Origin: Actinomycetes bacterium
GTDB lineage: Bacteria > Actinomycetota > Actinomycetes > Propionibacteriales > Propionibacteriaceae
DNA length: 50,982 nucleotides
Direction of reading: 5' to 3'
NCBI GenBank assembly: GCA_023393755.1
Contig: JAEXCA010000171.1
Span: forward strand, 1-50,982
The notes beneath the pieces were generated by a model, which searched no databases, was not told the origin of the DNA, and was given only the letters and a program-made list of their open reading frames with translations. This document shows, piece by piece, positions 16,680 to 24,857 of the stretch. Positions within the stretch are counted from its first letter, which is position 1, and every line of letters starts with the position of its first letter. A program made the translations under genes and the position numbers.

Positions 16680-18714
16680 GCCGGTGGGTGCACCGATCAG
16701 CCCGGACGAGCTGGCCCGGCTCGCCTCCCTGGCCTATGCGGAAACCACCCCTCTACGGGTGTCGAGTCCGCGGGACACAGGACCGGCTCCTGCACCCTGG
16801 GACGCAGGGACGGTTCCGGTGTCCCACGACGGGGGGTCGGTTCCGGCGTCCCACGGCAGAGGGCCGGCCCCGGTTTCCTGGGACGCAGGAACCGTCCCCG
16901 TGTCCCACCCCGTGACCCTCGGTACATCCCGGACATCCTGGACGTCCGGCATCCCGCCTCTGGGAGCCCCGCCGTCCGCACCTGTCGCGCCGCGGGGTTC
17001 GCTGCCCGGCACCAGCACCGCGGCGAGCCTGATCCCGCCCGCCGCTGAGGCCGGGAGCCAGGCCGCCCCCGCGTCGACCGCCGGAACCCCCGCACCGGTC
17101 GTCCCCCAGCCGGGTTGGGCCGACCCGGCGACCCTGGGCCTACCGGCCGCCGACACGCCGCCGTACACCGTGCCGGTGGCGCCACGAGGCTCGGCACCCG
17201 GCGCTCCCACCGGCAGTGTTGTGGCCCTCGGCGGCCCGAACACCGAGCACCCGCAGAACGTCAGCTTGCAGGGCCGGCCCTCGACCACCGAGGCTGGCTC
17301 TCACACGGATCCAGCGGTCTACCAGCCCTCGGCCTGGCTCGGCCCGGGCGCCCAGGTGCCCAGCCTCGCCGGGCTGGAACGGCTGCTCGGGCCCTGGGCC
17401 GCCGCCGAACCCGCGCCGGCCGAGTTCTTCCAGCTGGGCGAGCCGGACCGCTCGGGCGGGTTGCCGGCCGGCGCGCTGACCAGGCCCGACGGGTTCGACG
17501 TCGACACCGTCCGCAGGGACTTCCCGATCCTCGCCGAGCAGGTCAACGGCCATCCGCTGATCTGGTTCGACAACGCCGCCACCACCCAGAAGCCGCAGGC
17601 GGTGATCGACCGGCTGGCCCGCTTCTACGCCCACGAGAACTCCAACATCCACCGTGCCGCGCACGAACTGGCGGCCCGGGCCACCGATGCCTACGAGGAC
17701 GCGCGGGACACCGTCCGGGACTTCCTGGGCGCCGGCCGTTCGGAGGAGATCGTCTTCGTCCGGGGCACCACCGAGGCGATCAACCTGGTCGCCCAGTCCT
17801 GGGGACGGGCGAACCTGCGGGCCGGCGACGAGATCCTGATCACCCACCTCGAGCACCACGCGAACATCGTCCCCTGGCAGATCGTCGCCCGCGAGACCGG
17901 AGCGGTGCTCAGGGTGGCCCCGGTGGACGATGCCGGCAACCTGCTGCTGGACGAGTTCACCCGGCTGCTCAGCTCCCGCACCAGGCTGGTCTCGGCCACC
18001 GCGGTGGCCAATGCGATCGGCACCGTGACCCCGGTCGAGGCGATCGTCGCGCTGGCCCACCGGGCGGGCGCCCGGGTGCTGATCGACGGGGCCCAGTCGG
18101 TGCCCCACCTGGCGGTGGACCTGCGGCAGCTCGACCCCGACTTCTTCGTGTTCTCCGGCCACAAGGTGTTCGGCCCGACCGGGATCGGCGCGGTCTACCT
18201 CGCCGAGCGGATCTGGGACGAGACCCCGGCCTGGCAGGGCGGCGGCAACATGATCGCCGACGTCACCCACGAGCGCAGCGTCTACCAGCCGCCGCCGAAC
18301 AAGTACGAGGCCGGTACCGGCAACATCGCCGACGCGGTCGGCCTGGCCGCCGCGCTCCGCTACGTCAGCGACATCGGCATCCAGCGGATCAACGCCTACG
18401 AGCACAGCCTGCTGGAGTACGCCACCCCCCGCCTGGCCGCGATCGAGGGGGTCCGGCTGGTCGGGACGGCCGACCAGAAGGCGAGCGTGCTCTCCTTCCT
18501 GCTCGACGGCTACGACGCGGAGGAGGTCGGCAAGGCGCTCAATCAGCGCGGCATCGCGGTGCGCGCCGGCCACCACTGCGCCCAGCCGATCCTGCGCCGG
18601 CTCGGGGTGGAGAAGACGGTGCGACCCTCCTTCGCCTTCTACAACACCGTCGAGGAGATCGATGTCCTCCTCGACGCCGTCCTCGAGCTCAGCGACCGCC
18701 GCCCCAGGGGCTGA
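16666..18714 (+). CDS. Encapsulated cysteine desulfurase (SufS-like cargo with long disordered N-terminus)
   Basis: 682 residues. About residues 1-270 are Pro/Ala/Ser-rich and low complexity, the type of tail that directs this enzyme into Family 2A shells. The desulfurase domain (about 275-680) shows DNAATTQKP, THLEHHANIVPW, DGAQSVPH, the PLP lysine in SGHKVFGPTG (Lys500) and the persulfide cysteine in RAGHHCAQP (Cys638). It converts cysteine to alanine and sulfane sulfur. Residues about 35-80 come from repeat family P4: two inverted copies both encode WDAGTVPVSH. The start overlaps the encapsulin stop, so translation is coupled. Confidence 0.92.
   Translation: MSTTEPVGAPISPDELARLASLAYAETTPLRVSSPRDTGPAPAPWDAGTVPVSHDGGSVPASHGRGPAPVSWDAGTVPVSHPVTLGTSRTSWTSGIPPLGAPPSAPVAPRGSLPGTSTAASLIPPAAEAGSQAAPASTAGTPAPVVPQPGWADPATLGLPAADTPPYTVPVAPRGSAPGAPTGSVVALGGPNTEHPQNVSLQGRPSTTEAGSHTDPAVYQPSAWLGPGAQVPSLAGLERLLGPWAAAEPAPAEFFQLGEPDRSGGLPAGALTRPDGFDVDTVRRDFPILAEQVNGHPLIWFDNAATTQKPQAVIDRLARFYAHENSNIHRAAHELAARATDAYEDARDTVRDFLGAGRSEEIVFVRGTTEAINLVAQSWGRANLRAGDEILITHLEHHANIVPWQIVARETGAVLRVAPVDDAGNLLLDEFTRLLSSRTRLVSATAVANAIGTVTPVEAIVALAHRAGARVLIDGAQSVPHLAVDLRQLDPDFFVFSGHKVFGPTGIGAVYLAERIWDETPAWQGGGNMIADVTHERSVYQPPPNKYEAGTGNIADAVGLAAALRYVSDIGIQRINAYEHSLLEYATPRLAAIEGVRLVGTADQKASVLSFLLDGYDAEEVGKALNQRGIAVRAGHHCAQPILRRLGVEKTVRPSFAFYNTVEEIDVLLDAVLELSDRRPRG
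16798..16907. repeat. Palindromic repeat family P4, inverted pair inside the cysteine desulfurase gene
   Basis: Units at 16798-16826 and 16879-16907 share TGGGACGCAGG ends and GTGTCCCA, with GGGACGGTTCC in one and its reverse complement in the other. Degenerate units lie between. Because the unit is palindromic, both orientations encode the same decapeptide. Other copies: 12572-12600 and 33457-33483. Confidence 0.7.
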
Positions 18715-18728
18715 TGATGACCGCCGAT

Positions 18729-18804
18729 CCCCGACTTTCTGCCACATACTCGCCCTGCCTGCCGGATACGTCGCGGAGAGCGGATATCCGGCAGATAGTC
18801 GGGG
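18729..18804. repeat. Palindromic repeat family P1, copy 2 (intergenic)
   Basis: Ends read CCCCGACTTTCTGCCACATA and, on the opposite strand, CCCCGACTATCTGCCGGATA, with an inner TGCCGGATA / TATCCGGCA stem. It lies between the cysteine desulfurase and rhodanese-fusion genes, 15 bases after the desulfurase stop. Confidence 0.75.
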
Positions 18805-18923
18805 GCGCCGCCGAGCCCGGCTGAGTCACCGCGGCGGTTGCCGGAAGCCCGGGAGCATCCGCAGCGTTGGAACCGAAGAACGAAGGCACCGCCTGCGAGG
18901 CCTTCCCGACCGAAAGAAACCCG

Positions 18924-20267
18924 ATGTCCGATCACAGCCTTCGCACCTACGACTCGATACTGGAGCTGCTGCCGAACGCGGAGAATCCGACGCCGATCGT
19001 CCGGCTGCAGCGCATCCCGGGGTTCCAGCACGCCCGGGTCTACGCCAAGCTGGAGTGGTACAACCCGTTCGGCGCGGTGAAGGACAGGGTGGCCGCCAAT
19101 CTCGTTCGGGATGCCGAAGAGCGCGGGGTCGAGCTGGAGAACCTGGTCGAGCCCACCTCGGGCAACACCGGACTCGGCCTGTCGATGGTGGCCAATGCCC
19201 GCCGGTACGGGTTCTCGGCGGTGCTGTCGAAGGCGATCCCGCTGGAGAAGCGGACCGCGCTGCGGCTGTTCGGCACCGACCTGGTCGAACTGGACGACGA
19301 CCTGTGTCCCATGCCCGGTCAGCCGGAGGGAGCGATGGAGACCGCCGCCGAGCTCGGCGCCCGGCCGGGCTGGACGGAGCTGAACCAGTACGCCAACCCG
19401 GCCAATCCCGAGGCGCACTACCGGACCACCGGCCCGGAGATCTGGCGGCAGACCGGCGGCCGGGTGACGCACTTCGTCGCCGCGCTGGGCACCTGCGGGA
19501 CGATCACCGGCGCCGGCCGCTACCTGAAGGAGCAGAACCCGCAGGTCCAGGTGATCGGCGTGCATCCCACCGCCGGGCACGACATCCCCGGGGTGCGGAG
19601 CCGGCAGGCGCTCGCCCTGACCGACTTCTTCACCCCCGAGGCCTACGACCAGGTGCTGGAGATCGGCGACGACGAGGCGTACGGGGTCTGCCGGCGGCTG
19701 CACCTCGAGGAGAGCATCATCGCCGGGCCGAGCTGCGGGCTGGCGCTGGCCGGGGCGCTCCGCGCCGTCCCGGACGAACCCGGCGTGATCGCCGTGGTGG
19801 TGTTTCCGGACAATGCCTTCAAGTACCTCAGCTCGTTCCGCCGCCACCTGCCCGACCTGTTCCCGCCGGAGGAGGACGCCCCGGCCCCGCCGGCCAACCC
19901 GTTCGCCGAGCACCTGGACGCCGCCTTCGCGCTGGCCAAGGCGGGCCCGGACGTGATCGACGTGGCCGAGGCGAAGCGGCTGCTGGATTCCGGGGTGGCC
20001 ATCGTCGACGTCCGCAATCCCAACGAGGTGGCCCGGGTGCGGATCGAGGACTCCATCGCCCTACCGCTGCCCGAGCTCTCCGGCGGCAGCCTGGCCGGGT
20101 TGCCGGACGACCGGAGCACCCCTCTCGTGACCATCTGCGCGGCCGGCACGCGCTCGCTCTACGCCCTGCTGCTGCTCAAGGCCCAGGGCTACGCCGAGGT
20201 GAAGAGCGTGGCCGGCGGGATGGGCGCCTGGGTCGATGCCGGGCTGCCCGCCACCTCCGATGGGTAG
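18924..20267 (+). CDS. Cysteine synthase-like PLP enzyme fused to a rhodanese domain
   Basis: 447 residues. Residues 1-310 are a fold type II PLP enzyme of the cysteine synthase / cystathionine beta-synthase family: PLP lysine in NPFGAVKDR (Lys53), substrate loop TSGNTGLGLS, and the phosphate-binding GTCGTITGAGRYL. Residues about 345-447 are a rhodanese domain with the active-site loop CAAGTRS (Cys405), which accepts sulfane sulfur. The fusion suggests sulfur captured as a persulfide can be channelled to cysteine formation, or the reverse. It follows the encapsulin cargo gene by 209 bases, mostly a P1 repeat, and belongs to the same sulfur unit. ATG 18924 is chosen over an upstream ATG at 18867. 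Confidence 0.88.
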   Translation: MSDHSLRTYDSILELLPNAENPTPIVRLQRIPGFQHARVYAKLEWYNPFGAVKDRVAANLVRDAEERGVELENLVEPTSGNTGLGLSMVANARRYGFSAVLSKAIPLEKRTALRLFGTDLVELDDDLCPMPGQPEGAMETAAELGARPGWTELNQYANPANPEAHYRTTGPEIWRQTGGRVTHFVAALGTCGTITGAGRYLKEQNPQVQVIGVHPTAGHDIPGVRSRQALALTDFFTPEAYDQVLEIGDDEAYGVCRRLHLEESIIAGPSCGLALAGALRAVPDEPGVIAVVVFPDNAFKYLSSFRRHLPDLFPPEEDAPAPPANPFAEHLDAAFALAKAGPDVIDVAEAKRLLDSGVAIVDVRNPNEVARVRIEDSIALPLPELSGGSLAGLPDDRSTPLVTICAAGTRSLYALLLLKAQGYAEVKSVAGGMGAWVDAGLPATSDG

Positions 20268-20288
20268 CCGGCGCCAGCGCAGACGGAC

Positions 20289-20313
20289 GGATTCTCGCGG
20301 GCCCGGAGAATCC
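20289..20313 (+). terminator. Terminator of the encapsulin/rhodanese operon
   Basis: GGATTCTC pairs perfectly with GAGAATCC (20306-20313) over a 9-base loop, followed by CTTCTTC, 22 bases after the rhodanese-fusion stop. It separates this operon from the ECF transporter unit. Confidence 0.6.
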
Positions 20314-20525
20314 CTTCTTCACCGGAACGATCCGGAACCGCATTCGCCCTCGGGGAGGAAATCAGCCAACCGCGTCCATATTCCAAGAAATCGCCCCACA
20401 AGGTTGCGTCCAGCCGGAAAGCAGTTTAGGGTTTTCACCATGTTCGCAGATTGGATCGCAGGGTCCCGGATCGCCACCGGCGCTCCGCGCAGCTGCGCGT
20501 CCATCACCCCGATCACCCGTACCAC

Positions 20526-20531
20526 TAGCAT
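20526..20531 (+). promoter_or_regulatory. Possible -10 element for a leaderless Cys-rich leader
   Basis: TAGCAT matches the TANNNT pattern and ends 7 bases before ATG 20539, the spacing expected if transcription starts at the A of that ATG. No good -35 is visible, which is common for actinobacterial leaderless promoters. Confidence 0.4.
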
Positions 20532-20538
20532 GAATGCC

Positions 20539-20577
20539 ATGTGTACCGGGTGTGGGTGTTGCCGTCACCTGAGCTGA
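20539..20577 (+). CDS. Cys-rich leader mini-ORF upstream of the ECF operon
   Basis: A 12-codon ORF encoding MCTGCGCCRHLS: four Cys in 12 residues, two adjacent. An in-frame ATG at 20530 would add three residues. A TANNNT hexamer 7 bases upstream suggests a leaderless transcript beginning at the ATG. Downstream lie a CCGGC/GCCGG hairpin (20599-20614) and a small AGCG/CGCT stem followed by five T (20617-20634), consistent with an attenuator. Poly-Cys leaderless mini-ORFs that attenuate downstream genes when cysteine is plentiful are known in mycobacteria. The next gene is the ECF S component at 20724. Confidence 0.65.
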   Translation: MCTGCGCCRHLS

Positions 20578-20598
20578 CGAACCGCCGCTCGATCGAAT

Positions 20599-20634
20599 CC
20601 GGCAGGCTCGCCGGTTAGCGCCTCGACGCTTTTT
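20599..20634 (+). terminator. Possible attenuator hairpin with T-run
   Basis: A CCGGC-N6-GCCGG hairpin is followed by AGCG-N6-CGCT and TTTTT. It lies 22-57 bases after the Cys-rich mini-ORF stop and about 90 bases before the S-component start. The stems are short, so this is weak as a stand-alone terminator but suits attenuation. Confidence 0.35.
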
Positions 20635-20723
20635 CTCACCATTTCACTGGGTTCTCCAGCGATATTTCTTCGCGCATTGATTCACGTCGAAATCGCACAT
20701 TCTCTCCTTCGAAAGGTATTGCC

Positions 20724-21380
20724 ATGTCCTCATCCACCATTCCCGCTACCGACGTTCAACCCGGCACCGCGCCAGGCGGGCTGGTCAACCCCAACTCCCT
20801 CTCCCTGGTGCTGACCGTCAGCGCCCTCGCGGTGGTGCTCAACGTGGTCGGCGGCACGGCCGTCGGCCTGCTCTCGCTGCCCTTCCTGTTCCTGGACACG
20901 ATCGGCACCTTCCTGGTCGCCGCGCTGTTCGGGATCCGCTGGGCGATCCTGGTCGGCGTGCTGTCCAACCTGGTGCTCGGCGTCACCAGCGGGCCGTCGT
21001 CCATCCCGTTCGCGCTGGTCCAGGTGGCGATCGCGGTGGTTGTCGGGTTCATCGCGAACCGCTGGGGCTACACCATCCGGACCGCGCCGATCGCCGGCCT
21101 CGCGGTGGCCATCGTCGCGCCCATCATCGGCACCGCGATCGCCCTGGCGGTGTTCGGCGGGCTCACCGGCGGCGCGATCGACGTCTTCGTGCTCTGGCTG
21201 GAGCAGGTCGGGCAGAACGCCTTCGGTGCCGCCTTCTGGCCGCGGCTGGGCTCGAACGTGATCGACAAGGTGCTGACCGCCTTCATCGTCCTGGCGATCC
21301 TGAACGCCATCCCGCAGAGCCTGATCAAGCGCCGCCAGCGGGCCACCGCTGAGGCTCCGGTCGTCGCCGATCCGGCCTGA
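20724..21380 (+). CDS. ECF transporter S component (CD3073-like)
   Basis: 218 residues with five to six hydrophobic segments after a polar N-terminus of about 25 residues. The segment FLDTIGTFLVAALFGIRWAI and the following SNLVLGVTSGPSSIPFA are typical of S components that bind substrate in the membrane. It sits at the head of an operon whose last two genes encode the ATPase and T subunits, so it is a dedicated transporter. I associate it with the CD3073-type family because the next gene resembles the CD3072-type TudS-related family. Substrate unknown; a thiolated compound is inferred from the desulfidase neighbour and the Cys leader. Confidence 0.82.
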   Translation: MSSSTIPATDVQPGTAPGGLVNPNSLSLVLTVSALAVVLNVVGGTAVGLLSLPFLFLDTIGTFLVAALFGIRWAILVGVLSNLVLGVTSGPSSIPFALVQVAIAVVVGFIANRWGYTIRTAPIAGLAVAIVAPIIGTAIALAVFGGLTGGAIDVFVLWLEQVGQNAFGAAFWPRLGSNVIDKVLTAFIVLAILNAIPQSLIKRRQRATAEAPVVADPA

Positions 21381-21382
21381 GC

Positions 21383-22009
21383 ATGGCCGACAGCACCCGA
21401 TCAGCGGGCGGCGAGCGCCGCCTGCTGATCGTCTCCCACTGCGTCCTCAACCAGAACGCGGTCGTCCAGCCACTGGCCCGTAGCGGCGGGGTGATGCGCA
21501 GCGCCGCCGACTGGGCGCTGGCGGCCGGCTACGAACTCTTCCAACTGCCCTGCCCGGAGTTCCGGTTCGCCGGACCGCACCGCGCCGGGGCCTCCTTCGA
21601 CGACTACAACACCGCCGAGTTCCACGCCTCGAACGCACGGCTGCTCGAGTCGGTGATCCGCACCCTGCTGCGCTACCGGGATGCCGGCTACCAGATCGTC
21701 GGCGGCCTGCACGTCCAGGGCAGCCCGGCCTGCGACCCCGACACCGGCAACTGGATCACCGACCTGCTGGACGCCGCAGCCGAGGCGGGCATCGAGATCC
21801 GCCAGCTGTGGCAGCTGCCGCAGACCGCCACCGGGGAGTTCCGGCCGGACGATCCGCAGACCTCCTTCGGCGACCCCGCCGCCCGCCGCTGCTTCCCCGA
21901 GCAGGCGACCAGCCTGACCCCGGCGCAGGTCGCCCGCCAGCGCGCGACCGCCGCCCGGATCAGCGGACCCACCCTTCCGATCACCCGAACCGAGGCCGCC
22001 CATGCCTGA
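21383..22009 (+). CDS. TudS-related putative desulfidase (CD3072-like)
   Basis: 208 residues, starting two bases after the S-component stop. Three cysteines stand at the positions expected for a TudS-type iron-sulfur cluster: SHCVLNQN (near residue 21), LPCPEF (near 55) and GSPACD (near 119). TudS enzymes bind a [4Fe-4S] cluster with three Cys and remove sulfur from thiouracil-like substrates as sulfide. The protein is cytoplasmic. In this operon it would release sulfur from the compound brought in by the ECF transporter. Assignment rests on the Cys pattern and motifs; the substrate is not known. Confidence 0.75.
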   Translation: MADSTRSAGGERRLLIVSHCVLNQNAVVQPLARSGGVMRSAADWALAAGYELFQLPCPEFRFAGPHRAGASFDDYNTAEFHASNARLLESVIRTLLRYRDAGYQIVGGLHVQGSPACDPDTGNWITDLLDAAAEAGIEIRQLWQLPQTATGEFRPDDPQTSFGDPAARRCFPEQATSLTPAQVARQRATAARISGPTLPITRTEAAHA

Positions 22010-22439
22010 AACCGAGGTGGACCGTCGCCAGTGGCAGCTCCTGCTGTTGAGCCACGATGTCCTCACCAGCCCCGATGCGACCGCCGTGGTCGACTGGGCC
22101 GACCGCAACGGCGTCGGGCTGTACCAGCTGCCGCTGCCGGCCCACGCACTGCGTCCACTCACCGCGTCCGGACGCCGCTCGCGTCCCCGGATCGCCGAAC
22201 TGCGCGACGAACTGGCCGACCTGCGCGCGGTGTTCGCCGACGTCGCCGACTACCTCTCCGCCGGCTACCGCGTGCTGGGCATCGCGGTGCGGCCCGGCAC
22301 CACCCGGACGCAGGCCGGCCACGCCTGGCTGCAACGCGTCCAGCTGATCGCCGCCGAGACCGGTGTCGAGCTGCCGAGCTGGGTGCTGCCGGGGCTACCC
22401 GAGGCGGCTGGAGACGAGTCGGAACGGCGGGCGTCATGA
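22002..22439 (+). CDS. TudS-like paralogue without cluster cysteines
   Basis: 145 residues, overlapping the previous gene by 8 bases. It aligns with the upstream desulfidase: LLLSHDVLTSPDA matches LIVSHCVLNQNA, LYQLPLPAHAL matches LFQLPCPEFRF, and GYRVLGIAVRPGTTR matches GYQIVGGLHVQGSPA. In each place the Cys is replaced (Asp, Leu, none), so it cannot bind the same cluster. It is probably a non-catalytic partner or substrate-binding subunit of the active protein, or a diverged duplicate. It is not a degraded gene: the frame is intact and start/stop overlaps are tight. Confidence 0.7.
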   Translation: MPETEVDRRQWQLLLLSHDVLTSPDATAVVDWADRNGVGLYQLPLPAHALRPLTASGRRSRPRIAELRDELADLRAVFADVADYLSAGYRVLGIAVRPGTTRTQAGHAWLQRVQLIAAETGVELPSWVLPGLPEAAGDESERRAS

Positions 22440-24055
22440 TCGTGGTGGACGACGTCCGGTTCCGTTACGAGCCGGCGGCACCCGAGGTGGTGGCCGGGGT
22501 GAGCCTGAGCATCGACGACGGCGAGCATGTGGCGCTGCTGGGCCGCAATGGCTCGGGCAAGTCGTCGCTGGCCCGGCTGCTGAACGGGCTGCATCGTCCG
22601 ACCGGTGGCGCGGTGCGCGTGGACGGCCTGGACGTCGCCGACCCGGCCCAGCTGCCCGCGGTCCGCCGGTCGGTGCAGATGGTGTTCCAGACCCCGGAGA
22701 ACCAGCAGGTCGGCACCACGGTGTTCGACGACATCGCCTTCGGCCTGGCCAATATCGCCGTGCCGACCGCGGAGATGCCCGACCGGGCAGCGGCCGCGTT
22801 GGCCGAGGTGGGGCTGCAGGTCGGGCTCGACCGGTCGGTGATCACCCTCTCCGGCGGCGAACTGCAGCGGCTGGCGCTGGCCTCGGTGCTCGCGCTGCGC
22901 CCCCGGCACCTGGTGCTGGACGAGGTCACCGCCATGCTCGACCCGGCCAGCCGCAGCCAGGTGCTGGCCTCGATCCGCCGGATCCGGGCGGAATCCGGCC
23001 TGGCGGTGATCCAGATCACCCATCACCTGGACGAGATCGAGGACGCCGACCGCGCCGTCGTGCTGAACGACGGCCGGGTGCTGGCCGAGGGAACCGTCCC
23101 GGAGATCCTGGCCGACCAGGCGCTGCTGGCGCGCTGCGGGCTGGAGGCGCCGTACCGCTGGCGGGCGTCCGGTACCCGGCGGCGAGTGGTGCGGCCGCCG
23201 ATCGACCCGGCGCCCGTCCTCGAGCTGACCGGCATCGGGCACGACTACGCGGCCCAGCCCCGGCGTCGGTTCGGCTTCCGGAAGCCGGCTCCCTCGTCCA
23301 CCAATCCGGTGCTGGACGGCGTGGAGCTGGGCTTGCGCGGCGGCGAACTGGTGGCGATCGCCGGACGTTCCGGGGCCGGCAAGTCGACCCTGCTGACCAT
23401 CCTGAAGGGGCTGCTGCGGCCGTCCGCCGGTTCGGTGGCGGTCCGCGGGGTCGACCCGTGGGCGGAGCGGCAGCCCGAACTCTTCGACCCGATCGGCTAC
23501 GTCTTCCAGCATCCGGAGCGGCAGCTGTTCGCGGCCACGGTGCGCGCCGACGTCGGCTTCGGGTTGCGCAGCGCCGGACTGTCGGACGAGGAGCTGGCCG
23601 CCCGGGTGGACGCCTCCTTGCAGACCGTCGGGCTGGATCCGGCGGAGTTCGGCGAGCACAGCCCGTTCGCCCTCTCCGGTGGCCAGCAGCGGCGGGTGAC
23701 CTTCGCCGGCGTGTTCGTCACTGGGCCCGGGGTGCTGATCCTGGACGAGCCGACCGCCGGGCTCGATCATCCCTCCCGCGAGCGGCTGTTCGGCATCCTG
23801 GCCGACGCCCGCGCCCGGGACCTGTGCGTGCTGTGGGTGAGCCACCGGCTGGAGGAGATCCTCGAGCACGCCGACCGGCTGGTGGTGCTCGACCGGGGCC
23901 GGGTGGCGGCGGACGGGCGTCCGTCCGAGGTGCTGGCCGACGAGCTGCTGCGCACCCGGCTGGGCTGGCCGCTGCTGCCGGAACTGGATCCGACGATCGC
24001 CGAGGGTTGCGACCGGACGCGGTTCCTGGCCGAGACCCGGGCGGAGGTGGCCTGA
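22436..24055 (+). CDS. ECF transporter energy-coupling ATPase, two fused ABC domains
   Basis: 539 residues; ATGA overlap with the previous gene. The N-terminal ABC domain has Walker A GRNGSGKSS, Q-loop VFQTPENQQVG, signature LSGGELQR and Walker B HLVLDEVT. The second has GRSGAGKST, VFQHPERQLF, LSGGQQRR and VLILDEPTAGLD. The first Walker B carries Glu-Val rather than Glu-Pro after Asp. ECF modules usually use two separate ATPases; here both are on one chain, as in several actinobacteria. It powers uptake with the T component downstream and the S component upstream. Confidence 0.9.
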   Translation: MIVVDDVRFRYEPAAPEVVAGVSLSIDDGEHVALLGRNGSGKSSLARLLNGLHRPTGGAVRVDGLDVADPAQLPAVRRSVQMVFQTPENQQVGTTVFDDIAFGLANIAVPTAEMPDRAAAALAEVGLQVGLDRSVITLSGGELQRLALASVLALRPRHLVLDEVTAMLDPASRSQVLASIRRIRAESGLAVIQITHHLDEIEDADRAVVLNDGRVLAEGTVPEILADQALLARCGLEAPYRWRASGTRRRVVRPPIDPAPVLELTGIGHDYAAQPRRRFGFRKPAPSSTNPVLDGVELGLRGGELVAIAGRSGAGKSTLLTILKGLLRPSAGSVAVRGVDPWAERQPELFDPIGYVFQHPERQLFAATVRADVGFGLRSAGLSDEELAARVDASLQTVGLDPAEFGEHSPFALSGGQQRRVTFAGVFVTGPGVLILDEPTAGLDHPSRERLFGILADARARDLCVLWVSHRLEEILEHADRLVVLDRGRVAADGRPSEVLADELLRTRLGWPLLPELDPTIAEGCDRTRFLAETRAEVA

Positions 24056-24056
24056 G

Positions 24057-24851
24057 ATGCCCAGTCTGCTGACCCTCTACGGCGCCACCGGCTCCTGGCT
24101 GGAGAGGCTGGATCCGCGAGCGAAGATCGGGGCGGCGACGGTCGCCGTCCTCGCCGTGATCCTGGCCGATTCGGTGACGGTGAAGGCCACCATCGTGGCC
24201 CTGTTGCTGCTCGGCTGGCTGACCTCGCGGCTGGGCGGGAAACTGCTGGCGATCACGGTCGCCTCGCTGGCCTTCTTCTTCCTGACCACGATCACGCTGC
24301 GCGGGGTGATCCGCGGCCAGCACGCCGCCGATGCCGTGGCGTGGGGGCCGTTGCGCTACTCGCCGGCCGGGGTGGTCGACGGCCTGGCGATGTGCCTGCA
24401 GATCCTCGGCGTGATCCTCGCCCTCACCCTGCTGGTGCGGGCCACCGAACCGATCCGGCTGGCCGAGGGGATGGAGCGCCTGCTCACCGGGTTCAAGCGC
24501 TTCGGGCTGCCCGCCCACGAGGCGGTGATGATGTTCAGCATCGCGCTGCGGTTCCTGCCGATCATGGCCACCGAGATCCAGCGGATGCAGACCGCTCAGC
24601 TGGCTCGCGGTGGCGGCGTGCACCGCCGGGGGGTTCGCGCCCGCACCGGGGCCATCCTGCCGCTGCTGATCCCGGTGGTGATCGTGGCGCTGGTGCGGGC
24701 CCGGGATCTGGCTGAGGCGATGGACGCCCGCGGCTACCGGGGCGACGTGGAGCGGACCTCGCTACGCGAGTACCGCCTGACCGGTGGCGACCTGACGCTG
24801 CTGACCGGCGGCGTGGTGCTGCTGGTGGTGGCGATCGCCACCCGGCTGTGA
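24057..24851 (+). CDS. ECF transporter T component (EcfT)
   Basis: 264 residues with several hydrophobic helices at both ends. The coupling-helix motifs that contact the ATPases are visible as LARGGGVHRRG-type and AEAMDARGYRG (the second Ala-Arg-Gly box). Start is ATG one base after the ATPase stop. It completes the transporter encoded from 20724. The gene ends 6 bases before the stop of the convergent phosphotriesterase-like gene. Confidence 0.88.
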   Translation: MPSLLTLYGATGSWLERLDPRAKIGAATVAVLAVILADSVTVKATIVALLLLGWLTSRLGGKLLAITVASLAFFFLTTITLRGVIRGQHAADAVAWGPLRYSPAGVVDGLAMCLQILGVILALTLLVRATEPIRLAEGMERLLTGFKRFGLPAHEAVMMFSIALRFLPIMATEIQRMQTAQLARGGGVHRRGVRARTGAILPLLIPVVIVALVRARDLAEAMDARGYRGDVERTSLREYRLTGGDLTLLTGGVVLLVVAIATRL

Positions 24852-24857
24852 GGACGG

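Noticed and set aside
17140..18747. 535-residue minus-strand frame opposite the cysteine desulfurase
   Set aside because: A GC-rich antisense shadow full of Gly/Asp/His/Arg, with no family features; the plus strand has all SufS motifs.
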